Below, piece after piece: positions 32,689 through 40,327 of a stretch of 64,000 bases of DNA; position 1 is the stretch's first letter, and each line of letters starts with the position of its first letter. The notes beneath the pieces were generated by a model that did not search any database, was not told the origin of the DNA, and saw only the letters and a program-made list of their open reading frames with translations. The DNA comes from Amycolatopsis xylanica (lineage in GTDB: Bacteria > Actinomycetota > Actinomycetes > Mycobacteriales > Pseudonocardiaceae): the NCBI RefSeq assembly GCF_900107045.1, contig NZ_FNON01000006.1, positions 310,001 to 374,000 on the forward strand, in the 5' to 3' direction. The position numbers and the translations under genes are program-made.

Positions 32689-33508
32689 GACTTGGGGCCC
32701 TGCCGAGGGGCGCACCTTGCTGGCATTGCACGGTTTTCCCCAGGAGGCGGCCAGGTGGGACGGCCTGGCCCGGCTGCTCGCCTCCCGGGGTGTCCGGGTG
32801 ATCGCGTTCGACCAGCGTGGTTATGGTGCGCGGCCGCCGTTGGACACCTATGGCCTGGACGCTTTCGTCGGCGACGCGCTGGCCGTCGCCGACGCCCGCG
32901 GGCTGGACCGGTTCGACGTCGCCGGGTTCGGCGTCGGCGCGATGCAGGCCTGGACGCTCGCGAGCAGGCATCCGGAGCGGGTCCGGTCGCTGACCACCAT
33001 CCGCTATCCGCACCCCGCCGCGCTCGCGCACGGTCTGCGCACCGATCCGGCGCAGGCGGCCGCCTGGGCGAAACTCGACCGCTTCACCCCGCCGGAGCCC
33101 GCGGCCCGTGCCTTGCTCGCGGACGGTGCGCGCGGCTTGCGTGAGTTCCTTCGCGAGTCCGGAATGGACTCCGCGCTGATCGCGCGTACCGTCGCGAGAC
33201 TCGGCTCGGTCGAAGCGCTTTCCGGTGCGCTGGCTTGGAATTCGGTGACCTTGGACGAGCTGGCGGCGGTACCGAAGACCACCGTTCCGACGCTGTTCTT
33301 CCACTCAGCCGGGCCCGCGCTGACCACGAGCACGGCCTCGCGGTGCGCGGACTGGGTCACCGGGCCGTTCCGCGCGGTCGGGCTGGCCGGGGCCGGGCAT
33401 TGGATATTGGAGACGTGCCCGGAACGGCTGCTCGAGCCTCTCCTGGCCCGGTTAGGCGTGGGCGTCTTCGTCGACGACCCGCTTGACCTCGGCCAGCGTC
33501 CGGCGTAG
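32678..33508 (+). CDS. Alpha/beta-hydrolase-fold protein lacking the nucleophile
   Basis: A 276-residue protein with clear alpha/beta-hydrolase layout: LLALHGFPQEAARW, VIAFDQRGYGARP, elbow AGFGVGAM, and GAGHWILE near the end. The elbow has glycine (Gly85) where the serine nucleophile should be, while the late histidine is kept, so it cannot act as a normal serine hydrolase. Similar non-hydrolytic members act as lyases, cyclases or scaffolds. GTG at 32678 overlaps the synthetase stop, so it is coupled to that gene and may act on its product. The 3' end overlaps the convergent MocR gene by 57 bases. Confidence 0.85.
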   Translation: MRTETWGPAEGRTLLALHGFPQEAARWDGLARLLASRGVRVIAFDQRGYGARPPLDTYGLDAFVGDALAVADARGLDRFDVAGFGVGAMQAWTLASRHPERVRSLTTIRYPHPAALAHGLRTDPAQAAAWAKLDRFTPPEPAARALLADGARGLREFLRESGMDSALIARTVARLGSVEALSGALAWNSVTLDELAAVPKTTVPTLFFHSAGPALTTSTASRCADWVTGPFRAVGLAGAGHWILETCPERLLEPLLARLGVGVFVDDPLDLGQRPA

Positions 33509-34786
33509 CTCGGGGAGCCCGATCGAGCCGAGCGCCAGCCGAAGTGCTTGCGGCACAGCGGATGTGGTGGCGAACGGCTCGGCGGTGGAGACGGAGATCC
33601 GCTGACGTGCCAGCGTCGCCGCGACGCGGTCCGCGCGGGCGCTTTCCGCCAGCGGGAGCCAGGCGAAGTAGGACGCCGGGTGGCCGACGAGTCCAGTGAG
33701 GACTTCGCGGGCGATGGCCTGTCGCGTGGCCGCGTCTTCGCGCTTCCGGGCTTCGAGACTGTCGGCGGTGCCGTCGTCGAGCCAGCGGCAGGCGATCGTG
33801 GTGGTGAGTGCCGGGGTGTTCCAGGTGGTCGCCCGTATCGCCCGTTCGATGCCCGTGACCAGTGCTTCGGGCGCCGCGACGAAGCCGACGCGCAGGCCCG
33901 TGGCGACGCTTTTGGACAGGCTGGAAACGTAGATCGTGGTCTCCGGCGCCAGCGCCGCGAGCGGTGGCGGGCAGTTCTCGGCCAGGAAGGCGTAGGCGGC
34001 GTCTTCGATGATGAGCAGGTCATGGTGGCGTGCGATCGCCACCAACCGCTTGCGTACGCGCGTCGGCAGAACCCAGCCCAGTGGGTTGTGCAGCGTCGGC
34101 ATCGCGTAGATCGCGCGGACCGGTCGTTGGGCGCAAAGTCGTTCGAGTGCTTCGAGATCCGGGCCGTGCGGAGTGACCGGGAGCGGCGCCAACTCCAGTC
34201 CGAGCGCGTGTGCGAGCACCTTGAAACCCGGGTAGGTGAGCGCGTCCACCGCCACGATGTCCCCGTGCTGGAGCGTGGCCATGACTGTCGCCGCGAGTCC
34301 GTGTTGGGCTCCGCTGACGACGAGGACCTGGTCGGCGCTCACGGTCAGGCTGCGACGCCGGAGGTGCCGTGCGATCGAGGCCCTGTCGACGGCGCGGCCG
34401 CGATGGGGTTGGTAGTGCAGGAGCGCGTCGAGGTCGCCGGCGGTCGCCAGTTCGCGCAGTGCTTGGCGTAAGAGGTCCGCCTGGCCGGGCACCGACGGGT
34501 AGTTGAAGCTGAGGTCGACGGCGTCGACCGCCAGCGCGCGCTGGTCGATCCCTTGACCGGGTGGCACCGCCAGGTCGCGGACGAACGTGCCCCGGCCCTG
34601 TTCGCCGCTGACCAGGCCCATCGCCTCGAGTTCGGCGTAGACGCGGGTCGCGGTCACCAGCGCGATGCCTTCGCGCGCGGCGAGTTCGCGGTGGGTGGGC
34701 AGGCGGGTTCCGGCTGGCCAGCGTCCTGAACGGAGGTCGGCCGCGAGGGCGTCGACCACGTGCTTGTACCGGGGTATCCGTGCCAC
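33452..34786 (-). CDS. MocR-type (GntR-aminotransferase) transcription regulator
   Basis: A 444-residue fusion. The N-terminal GntR winged helix (YKHVVDALAADLRSGRWPAGTRLPTHRELAAREGIALVTATRVYAEL) is linked to a fold-type I aminotransferase-like domain with MPTLHNPLGW, IIEDAAYAFL and the PLP lysine in SSLSKS. MocR proteins sense PLP or amines and control vitamin B6, GABA or export genes. GTG at 34786 is chosen because a -10 TACAAT lies 8 bases before it (leaderless mRNA) and an upstream TTG would fall in the operator. It diverges from the DJ-1-like gene, its likely target. An enzymatic role feeding the adjacent synthetase cannot be excluded. Confidence 0.9.
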   Translation of the reverse strand: MARIPRYKHVVDALAADLRSGRWPAGTRLPTHRELAAREGIALVTATRVYAELEAMGLVSGEQGRGTFVRDLAVPPGQGIDQRALAVDAVDLSFNYPSVPGQADLLRQALRELATAGDLDALLHYQPHRGRAVDRASIARHLRRRSLTVSADQVLVVSGAQHGLAATVMATLQHGDIVAVDALTYPGFKVLAHALGLELAPLPVTPHGPDLEALERLCAQRPVRAIYAMPTLHNPLGWVLPTRVRKRLVAIARHHDLLIIEDAAYAFLAENCPPPLAALAPETTIYVSSLSKSVATGLRVGFVAAPEALVTGIERAIRATTWNTPALTTTIACRWLDDGTADSLEARKREDAATRQAIAREVLTGLVGHPASYFAWLPLAESARADRVAATLARQRISVSTAEPFATTSAVPQALRLALGSIGLPELRRTLAEVKRVVDEDAHA

Positions 34787-34799
34787 GGTCCCGGATTGT

Positions 34800-34829
34800 A
34801 TCCATGACAATTATTCGACTGTCATGGAT
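34800..34829. promoter_or_regulatory. MocR divergent operator
   Basis: ATCCATGACA (34800-34809) and TGTCATGGAT (34820-34829) form a perfect 10-bp inverted repeat with a 10-bp spacer, centred between the two divergent promoters. It covers the -35 of the MocR gene (TGACAG, 18 bp before TACAAT) and overlaps the plus-strand promoter (TTCGAC ... TAGGCT). Confidence 0.75.
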
Positions 34830-34850
34830 TCGGTTTCTAGGCTCTTCCCC

Positions 34851-35471
34851 ATGCATATCGCGATCTTGACCTTCGAGGGCTACAACGAACTCGACTCGCT
34901 CATCGCGCTCGGTGTCCTCAACCGAGTCAAACTGCCGGGCTGGCGAGTGTCGATCGCCTGCCCCGCGCCGACGGTCCGCTCGATGAACGGCGTGGTGATC
35001 TCGTCGATGGCGACGCTGGAAGAGGCCTGCGCGGCGGACGCCGTGATCGTGGGCAGCGGGGCGCGAACCCGCGAGGTCGTGGAGGATCCCGCGATCATGT
35101 CCGTGCTGCGGGAGCTCGACCCGTCGCGGCAGCTGCTCGCCGCGCAGTGTTCCGGGACGCTCGTGCTGGCCAAGCTCGGCCTGCTCGACGGTGTGCCCGC
35201 GTGCACCGACCTCACGACCAAGCCGTGGGTCATCGCGGCCGGGGTCGAAGTGCTGAACCAGCCCTTGTACGCCAAGGGAAACGTCGCCACCGCCGGCGGC
35301 TGCCTCGCCTCGCACTACCTGGCCGCCTGGGTCATCGGCCACCTGGCCGGGCCCGAAGCCGCCGTGGACGCGATTCATTACGTCGCGCCGGTGGGGGAGA
35401 AGGAGGAGTACGTCGCACGCGCCATGGGAAATGTGGCACCTTTTCTCCCAGTAGGACATAATCTGTCCTAG
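34851..35471 (+). CDS. DJ-1/PfpI family protein
   Basis: A 206-residue class I glutamine amidotransferase-like protein. HIAILTFEGYNELDSLIALGVL opens the fold, the nucleophile-elbow cysteine is in AAQCSGTLVLAKLGLLDG, and TAGGCLASHYLAAW follows. The family includes isonitrile hydratases, deglycase/chaperones and transcription-linked sensors; the exact activity is unknown. It diverges from the MocR gene across a palindromic operator and is probably its regulated target. ATG at 34851. Confidence 0.9.
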   Translation: MHIAILTFEGYNELDSLIALGVLNRVKLPGWRVSIACPAPTVRSMNGVVISSMATLEEACAADAVIVGSGARTREVVEDPAIMSVLRELDPSRQLLAAQCSGTLVLAKLGLLDGVPACTDLTTKPWVIAAGVEVLNQPLYAKGNVATAGGCLASHYLAAWVIGHLAGPEAAVDAIHYVAPVGEKEEYVARAMGNVAPFLPVGHNLS

Positions 35472-35519
35472 ATGGTCCTTAACGTTGGCCTCAGCAGCCA
35501 ACCGAAAAGGAGCCAGACG

Positions 35520-35993
35520 ATGCCGATTCCCCAGGGCTACCACACCGTCACCCCGTGGATCATCACTCCCGACAGCCGCAAGGCGATGGCGTTCGCCGCG
35601 CAGGCGTTCGACGCCGAGGAGATCGCGGTGGTGGCGATGCCCGACGGGTCGGTCGGGCACGCGGAGATGCGCATCGGCGACTCGGTGGTGATGTTCTTCG
35701 ACTCGCGCCCCGAGTGGCAGGACTCGCCCGCGTACCTGCGGCTGTACGTCGAGGACAGCGACGCCACGTTCAAGAAGGCACTCGAAGCGGGCGCCACCGC
35801 CGTCACGGAGATGACCGAGCTGTTCTTCGGTGACAAGGTCGGCCGGGTCCGTGATCCGTTCGGCAACGTCTGGTGGATCCAGGAGCGGCTGGAGGAGCTT
35901 GACGAAGCGGAAGCCATGCGCCGCATGACAATGCCGCGCTACGCCGCCGCGATGGACTACGTGACGAGCGCGAAGATCATGCCCACTCGCTAG
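35520..35993 (+). CDS. VOC family (PhnB-like) protein
   Basis: A 157-residue glyoxalase/bleomycin-resistance-fold protein of the PhnB-like group: YHTVTPWIITPDSRKAMAFAAQAFDAEEI, HAEMRIGDSVVMFFD, and VGRVRDPFGNVWWIQERLEEL. Metal ligands are probably among the His and Glu residues in HAEM and WWIQE. The substrate is unknown. ATG at 35520 follows AAAAGGAGCCAGACG. It lies in the same direction as the DJ-1-like gene with a 48-bp gap. The retron ncRNA begins about 10 bases after its stop. Confidence 0.9.
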   Translation: MPIPQGYHTVTPWIITPDSRKAMAFAAQAFDAEEIAVVAMPDGSVGHAEMRIGDSVVMFFDSRPEWQDSPAYLRLYVEDSDATFKKALEAGATAVTEMTELFFGDKVGRVRDPFGNVWWIQERLEELDEAEAMRRMTMPRYAAAMDYVTSAKIMPTR

Positions 35994-36003
35994 TGTGGGG
36001 TGA

Positions 36004-36158
36004 GCGACGCGGAGATGAGCAAGGTGGAGCGATCCGCCCGCTCCGGGGCAACCCCGGGGCGCACCATGGCACCCGCGCACGGCACCCCACGCCGATGGGG
36101 CACGCTCCGCGGACGACGCGGCGCGGTCGAACGGAGAACGAGGTCATCTCCGCGTCGC
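36004..36158 (+). ncRNA. Candidate retron msr-msd RNA
   Basis: A perfect 15-bp inverted repeat GCGACGCGGAGATGA (a1, 36004-36018) / TCATCTCCGCGTCGC (a2, 36144-36158) encloses a GC-rich structured stretch and ends 22 bp before the reverse transcriptase start. Directly after a1 comes AGC with G36019 in the position of the retron branching guanosine. Inside are an msr-like stem CCGGGG-CAA-CCCCGG (36043-36057), a smaller stem GGTGG/CCGCC (36023-36038), and later stems CCCCA/TGGGG (36085-36100) and CCGCG/CGCGG (36107-36121) in the msd part. The complete fold was not computed. Layout (a1-msr-msd-a2-RT) is that of known retrons. Confidence 0.8.
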
Positions 36159-36180
36159 GTCGTCGTGGAGGGGGTTTCCG

Positions 36181-37230
36181 GTGCTCGATCCGGTGTGGCG
36201 GTGGCCGGTCGCGCGCTGGGAGACGTTCACGGACTGCGCGCGGGCGCTGGACCTGACGGAAGGCGAGCTGAGCTGGTTCGCCGACGCGCGCACGTGGAAC
36301 AGGCGCGCGGACGCACCGTTGCGGCACTACACGTATCGCTGGATTCCGACGGCGAGCGGCGGGATCCGGCTGCTCGAACGGCCGAAGCCGCGGCTCGCCG
36401 AGCTGCAACGACGGGTGGTCCGCCATGTCGTGAACGCGTTGCCGGTGCATGACGCCGCGCATGGTTTCCGCGCGGGCAGGTCGGCGCTGACCTGCGCCGC
36501 GCCGCACGCGGGTCAGGCGCTGGTCGTGCGCATGGACCTCGAGGGGTTCTTCCCGTCGGTGTCCGCGCGCCGGGTCCGGTCGCTGCTCCTGCTCGCGGGC
36601 TACCCGGAAGCCGTCGCGCTCGCGCTGGCGGGAGTGCTCACCACGGCCGCGCCGGTCGACGTCATCACCGGCGCGCCCGACGGCACGCGCGACGCGTCCC
36701 GCGTGCGGCTGCTGAACAATCTCGCCCGCACACACCTGCCGCAGGGCGCGCCGTCGTCGCCGTCGGTGGCGAACGCGGTCACCCATCATCTCGACCGCAG
36801 GCTCGCCGGGCTCGCGCGCGTGCTCGGCGCCACGTACACCCGCTACGCCGACGATCTCGCCTTCTCGGGACCCGCTGAGCTGCCGTTGCACCGGCTGCTG
36901 CCGGGTGTCCGCGAGATCGTGCGCGCCGAGGGATTTCGCTTGCGTGACAACAAGACTTCGGTCGCCGCGGCGCAGCACCGGCAACGTGTCGCCGGCCTGG
37001 TCGTCAACTCCGCGCCCGCCGCGGCACGCGCGGACTACGACGACTTGCGGGCCTTGCTGCACAACTGCGCCCGCACCTGCCCGGCGGCCCAAAACCGTTA
37101 CGGACACCCGGATTTCCGCGCGTATCTGCTCGGCCGCATCGGCTGGATCGGCACCGGGCATCCCGCGCGGGCCGCCCGGCTACGCGCCCTGTTCGACCGC
37201 GTCGAGTGGCCGGATACGCTGCCGGGGTGA
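36181..37230 (+). CDS. Retron-type reverse transcriptase
   Basis: A 349-residue RT. Visible motifs: RLLERPKPRLAELQRRV (63-79), HDAAHGFRAGRS (90-101, the retron-type AHGF), catalytic MDLEGFFPSV (118-127), LPQGAPSSPSVAN (186-198), RYADDLAFSG (221-230, YADD at 222-225), RLRDNKTSV, and QRVAGLVVN (268-276), the form of the retron VTG motif in region 7. A residue 157-180 insertion is unusual. There is no endonuclease or maturase domain, so it is not a group II intron RT. It should copy the adjacent ncRNA into msDNA. GTG at 36181 follows GGAGGGGG. The stop overlaps the start of the pentapeptide-repeat gene (GTGA), making that protein the candidate effector of an anti-phage unit. Confidence 0.92.
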   Translation: MLDPVWRWPVARWETFTDCARALDLTEGELSWFADARTWNRRADAPLRHYTYRWIPTASGGIRLLERPKPRLAELQRRVVRHVVNALPVHDAAHGFRAGRSALTCAAPHAGQALVVRMDLEGFFPSVSARRVRSLLLLAGYPEAVALALAGVLTTAAPVDVITGAPDGTRDASRVRLLNNLARTHLPQGAPSSPSVANAVTHHLDRRLAGLARVLGATYTRYADDLAFSGPAELPLHRLLPGVREIVRAEGFRLRDNKTSVAAAQHRQRVAGLVVNSAPAAARADYDDLRALLHNCARTCPAAQNRYGHPDFRAYLLGRIGWIGTGHPARAARLRALFDRVEWPDTLPG

Positions 37231-37814
37231 TCGAAACGGGCGAGGACTACCGCGACGCCGTCATGCCGGGAGCGCGGTGGGAGAAGCGGCAGTTCGTCCG
37301 CTGCGACTTCAGCGAGGCCGACCTGCGCGGCCTGCGCACCCAGGGCTGCACCTTCGACGAGTGCGACTTCACCAAGGTGGATCTGGGCGATTCCGTGCAC
37401 ACCTCGTCGGCGTTCCGCTCGTGCACCTTCGACCGGACGGTGCTCGCGGACACCACCTGGTCGGGCTGCTCACTGCTCGGATCGTCCTTTGTGGACTGCC
37501 GAATGCGCCCGATCTCCTTGACGGACTGCGACTTCTCGCTCGCCTCACTCAGCCGAGCCCGCCTCGGCAAGGTCGTGCTGTCCGGCCTGCGCTTCCGCGA
37601 GGCCAACCTCCTCGAAGCCGACCTCTCCGAAACCGACCTCACGGCGGCCGACCTGCGCGGCGCCCGCCTCCAAGGCGCCAACTTCACCGGCGCCGACCTC
37701 CGCTCGGCCAAGCTCGACGCCCACGGCCTGGTCCAGGGCACCTTCACCGGCGCGACCGTAGACCTCGACACCGCCGTCGCCTACGCCGCCGCCCACGGCC
37801 TAGTAGTCGCCTGA
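37227..37814 (+). CDS. Pentapeptide-repeat protein, candidate retron effector
   Basis: A 195-residue protein with successive A(D/N)Lxx-type pentapeptides: ADLRG, CTFDE, CDFTK, VDLGD, then, after a less regular middle, ANLLE, ADLSE, TDLTA, ADLRG, ARLQG, ANFTG, ADLRS. These should form a right-handed quadrilateral beta-helix. Known members include DNA-mimic gyrase-protecting proteins (Qnr, MfpA, McbG), so binding of a topoisomerase or nucleic-acid protein is possible but unproven. GTG at 37227 overlaps the RT stop, so it is translationally coupled to the retron. I know of no described retron whose effector is a pentapeptide protein. A strong terminator follows. Confidence 0.88.
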   Translation: MIETGEDYRDAVMPGARWEKRQFVRCDFSEADLRGLRTQGCTFDECDFTKVDLGDSVHTSSAFRSCTFDRTVLADTTWSGCSLLGSSFVDCRMRPISLTDCDFSLASLSRARLGKVVLSGLRFREANLLEADLSETDLTAADLRGARLQGANFTGADLRSAKLDAHGLVQGTFTGATVDLDTAVAYAAAHGLVVA

Positions 37815-37841
37815 AGCCCGAAAGCCACTTTCGTCAGGTCT

Positions 37842-37900
37842 AAAAGCCCGAAAGGGGCTTTCGTCAGATCTAACCTGACGAAAGCCCCTTTCGGGCTTTT
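37842..37900. terminator. Strong bidirectional terminator
   Basis: A perfect 26-bp stem (arms 37842-37867 and 37875-37900, AAAAGCCCGAAAGGGG...) with loop ATCTAAC, and T-tracts on both strands. A partial direct copy of the left arm lies at 37813-37841. It separates the retron unit from the convergent TNT gene. Confidence 0.93.
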
Positions 37901-37904
37901 TTGC

Positions 37905-40187
37905 TCAGTCGACCGGGGGCTCGCCCGGTTCCAGCTCGATCAGGTCGCCCTCGGCCAGCAGGGTTTCGATCGAGGCAGGCAGCAGGTACGCCGACCCGCC
38001 ACCAGGCTGGTTGAACCACGGGATCGCGACGCCGGCCAGCGCCTCGATCGGCCGCTGCACCCGGTACACGTGGTACGGCCGGTTGACCCACTCCGGCACC
38101 AGCGAGCGCTCCTCGAACGGCGTCCCGGCGGCGTACGTCAGGTTGCCGTTCGGGCCGCCGAAGCGGTCGAGCTCGCTGCCCGCAGGCAACTCGCGCAGTT
38201 CCTTGCCGCGGAACAGCGTCAACGGCGGCTCGCCCGCCATCGGGCCGATCGGCCACTGCTGGTTCGACGACGGCGCGGCCGCGCGAGCGGGCTCCTGCCT
38301 GGGCGGCACCGGCGCGGGCGCCGGAGGCGGCGGAACCGGGACCGCGACGGTAGGCGCGGGTGCGGCGGCCAATGGAGGCGGTTCCCGGCGCGGCGGCGCG
38401 GGCGGGACAGGTGCCGCGGCGGGCGGCGGAGGCGGCGGGATCGGCGCGCCCTGACCACGCTGCGGCAACGGCGGGGGCGGCGCCGACGCGGCCAGCGGCG
38501 GCGCCGCGATGGTCGGCGGGCCACCACGCGGGTCCTCCGCGAGCGTCGCCTGCGGGTCGAAGTCGTCCTGCTCCGGGGGAGCCGCGGCGGGCACACCCGT
38601 CGCCTGCTCCGGCGTCAACGTCGCCATGACCGGCGCGGGCGGCTCCTCGGCGACCGGCTCCGGTTCGGGCTCGGGTTCCGGCTCCGGCGGCGCGGCGAAG
38701 GCCTGGCCGTCCGGGTCGAGCAGCAGCTTGCCGAGCATGAACGCGGCCGCGTCCTCGGCGTCGCCGAACACGGCCGGGTTGGTCAGCTCACCGTCGTACC
38801 AGCCGACGCGCCAGCCAGACTCGACCTCTTCGACGCTCCAGCCGTGGTCGGCCGGCTCGCCGATGCGGTACGCCTCCTCGGGCACGTTCAGCTCGCCCAG
38901 CTTCGCCTGCAGCTGGTTCAGCACCGGCTCACGCGGTTCGGGCTCCGGTTCCGGCTCGGGTTCGGGCTCCGGCTCGGGTTCCGGCTCGTGCACGACCGGG
39001 ACCACGGGCGCCGGTTCGGGCACCGGCGGCGGCGCGAACGCGGTCGGGTGCTCGACACCGGGCTCGGTGCCGTTCGCGCCCATCCCGGCAGGCACCTCTT
39101 CGGTGATCTCCTCCGGGCTCTCCTCGATCAGCTGAGCGGCCGGCTCCGGCTGGTGGAACTGCTCGTCCTCGTCCTCGTCGAAGTCGTCGACGAACGGATC
39201 GTGGATCTGGGTCTGGTCGAACTCGTCCTCGAACGGCGGGTGCTCGGCCGCGACGGGCGCCGGGGGCTCCGGCTCGGCCACCGGCGGCGCGGGCGGGGGC
39301 GCCACCGGGGGAGCGGGCGGCGCCGCGGGCGGCGGCGGCGCGCTGGCCTGCGGCGGGACCTGGGCGGGCCGCGGCGGCTGGAGGTACGCGGCGGCCGCCT
39401 GCAGCGTCGCCTCGTCGGCGTCGGGCAGCGTGAACCCGGTGCCCCTGATGTGCTCGACCAGGTCGGGCTCGGGGGACACCCCGTACTCACGCAGGTAGAA
39501 GTTGACGGCGGCCGGCCAGATCCACTGCCCGTCGCTGTGGAACGCCACCGGCACGGTCGCCTCCGGCGTCTGGGCCAGCCGGTCGACGTCGTACCCGCGC
39601 TCGGACACCACGAGCGGCGCGGCGTCGAGGTAGTCAAGCAGCCTGTCCTGCTCCTCGACCTCGAGGTCGGGCCGGTTGATCACCGGACGCCCGGCCGGGC
39701 CGATGGTGTCGAAGATCCGCGCGATGCGGAACCGGGGGCCGCCTTCCGGCTGCAGCCCCGACATGCGGCGGATGAGCCACTCGGGGACGTTCTCCTCCGA
39801 GCGCGGGAACATCCGCAGCTCGTCCGAGTAGGCCTGCGGCGGCGGCGCGAGGTGCCAGCGCGGCTCGTCGCGGTTGTACTCCAGGTTGTAGCTCGACGGG
39901 TGGTCCAGCTGGTACTTGGCGTTGAACCAGGTACCGCGGCCGTCCCGGTACATCCCGGCACGGAGCTTGCCGAACAGCGTCGCGATGTCGTGGGTGGCGA
40001 CCCACTCGACCGCGGAGCCGTCCTCGGTGATGATCTCGCCGGTCATCTCGTGGTACCTGCCGACGGCTCGGTACTCCGCGGTGACCCGGCGCCAGTCGCG
40101 CGGGGCGGCTCGCAGCAGGGCAAGGCCGATCTGCTTGACCAGTGTGTCCTGCTCGGTCGCGTTCAGCTGGGTCGTCGGTTGTGCCAC
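37905..40187 (-). CDS. TNT-domain (NAD+ glycohydrolase) toxin-like protein
   Basis: A 760-residue protein. The N-terminal part (1-280) has two related modules (ALLRAAPRDWRRVTAEYRAVG; DLEVEEQDRLLDYLDAAPLVV) resembling nontoxic regions of TNT-related proteins. The middle is low-complexity Pro/Glu (runs of EPEP) around a small domain (GWSVEEVESGWRVGWYDGELTNPAVF). The end is a TNT domain: GSELDRFGGPNGN, GTPFEERSLVPEW, PYHVYRVQRPIEALAGVAIPWF, QPGGGSAYLLP. TNT of M. tuberculosis CpnT hydrolyses NAD+. There is no signal peptide, so export would need a type VII or contact system. No clear immunity gene is adjacent. GTG at 40187 is chosen from the divergent layout with folD. Confidence 0.85.
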   Translation of the reverse strand: MAQPTTQLNATEQDTLVKQIGLALLRAAPRDWRRVTAEYRAVGRYHEMTGEIITEDGSAVEWVATHDIATLFGKLRAGMYRDGRGTWFNAKYQLDHPSSYNLEYNRDEPRWHLAPPPQAYSDELRMFPRSEENVPEWLIRRMSGLQPEGGPRFRIARIFDTIGPAGRPVINRPDLEVEEQDRLLDYLDAAPLVVSERGYDVDRLAQTPEATVPVAFHSDGQWIWPAAVNFYLREYGVSPEPDLVEHIRGTGFTLPDADEATLQAAAAYLQPPRPAQVPPQASAPPPPAAPPAPPVAPPPAPPVAEPEPPAPVAAEHPPFEDEFDQTQIHDPFVDDFDEDEDEQFHQPEPAAQLIEESPEEITEEVPAGMGANGTEPGVEHPTAFAPPPVPEPAPVVPVVHEPEPEPEPEPEPEPEPEPREPVLNQLQAKLGELNVPEEAYRIGEPADHGWSVEEVESGWRVGWYDGELTNPAVFGDAEDAAAFMLGKLLLDPDGQAFAAPPEPEPEPEPEPVAEEPPAPVMATLTPEQATGVPAAAPPEQDDFDPQATLAEDPRGGPPTIAAPPLAASAPPPPLPQRGQGAPIPPPPPPAAAPVPPAPPRREPPPLAAAPAPTVAVPVPPPPAPAPVPPRQEPARAAAPSSNQQWPIGPMAGEPPLTLFRGKELRELPAGSELDRFGGPNGNLTYAAGTPFEERSLVPEWVNRPYHVYRVQRPIEALAGVAIPWFNQPGGGSAYLLPASIETLLAEGDLIELEPGEPPVD

Positions 40188-40327
40188 GTGAACATTTTGA
40201 CTGTTCAACGGCCGCTGTGCACCCCGCATGTGAGGTTTGCGGCCTTGAACACCTTGCGAAATGCCTTGACCAGGGCAAATGTGTCCACACTGAACCCGTC
40301 GGAGACGGCTTTGCCAGAATGGGCGCC

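Noticed and set aside
36004..37230. RT as part of a diversity-generating retroelement or group II intron
   Set aside because: No template/variable repeat pair or accessory protein, no maturase or endonuclease domain; motifs AHGF and VAGL fit retron RTs and an a1/a2 RNA is upstream.
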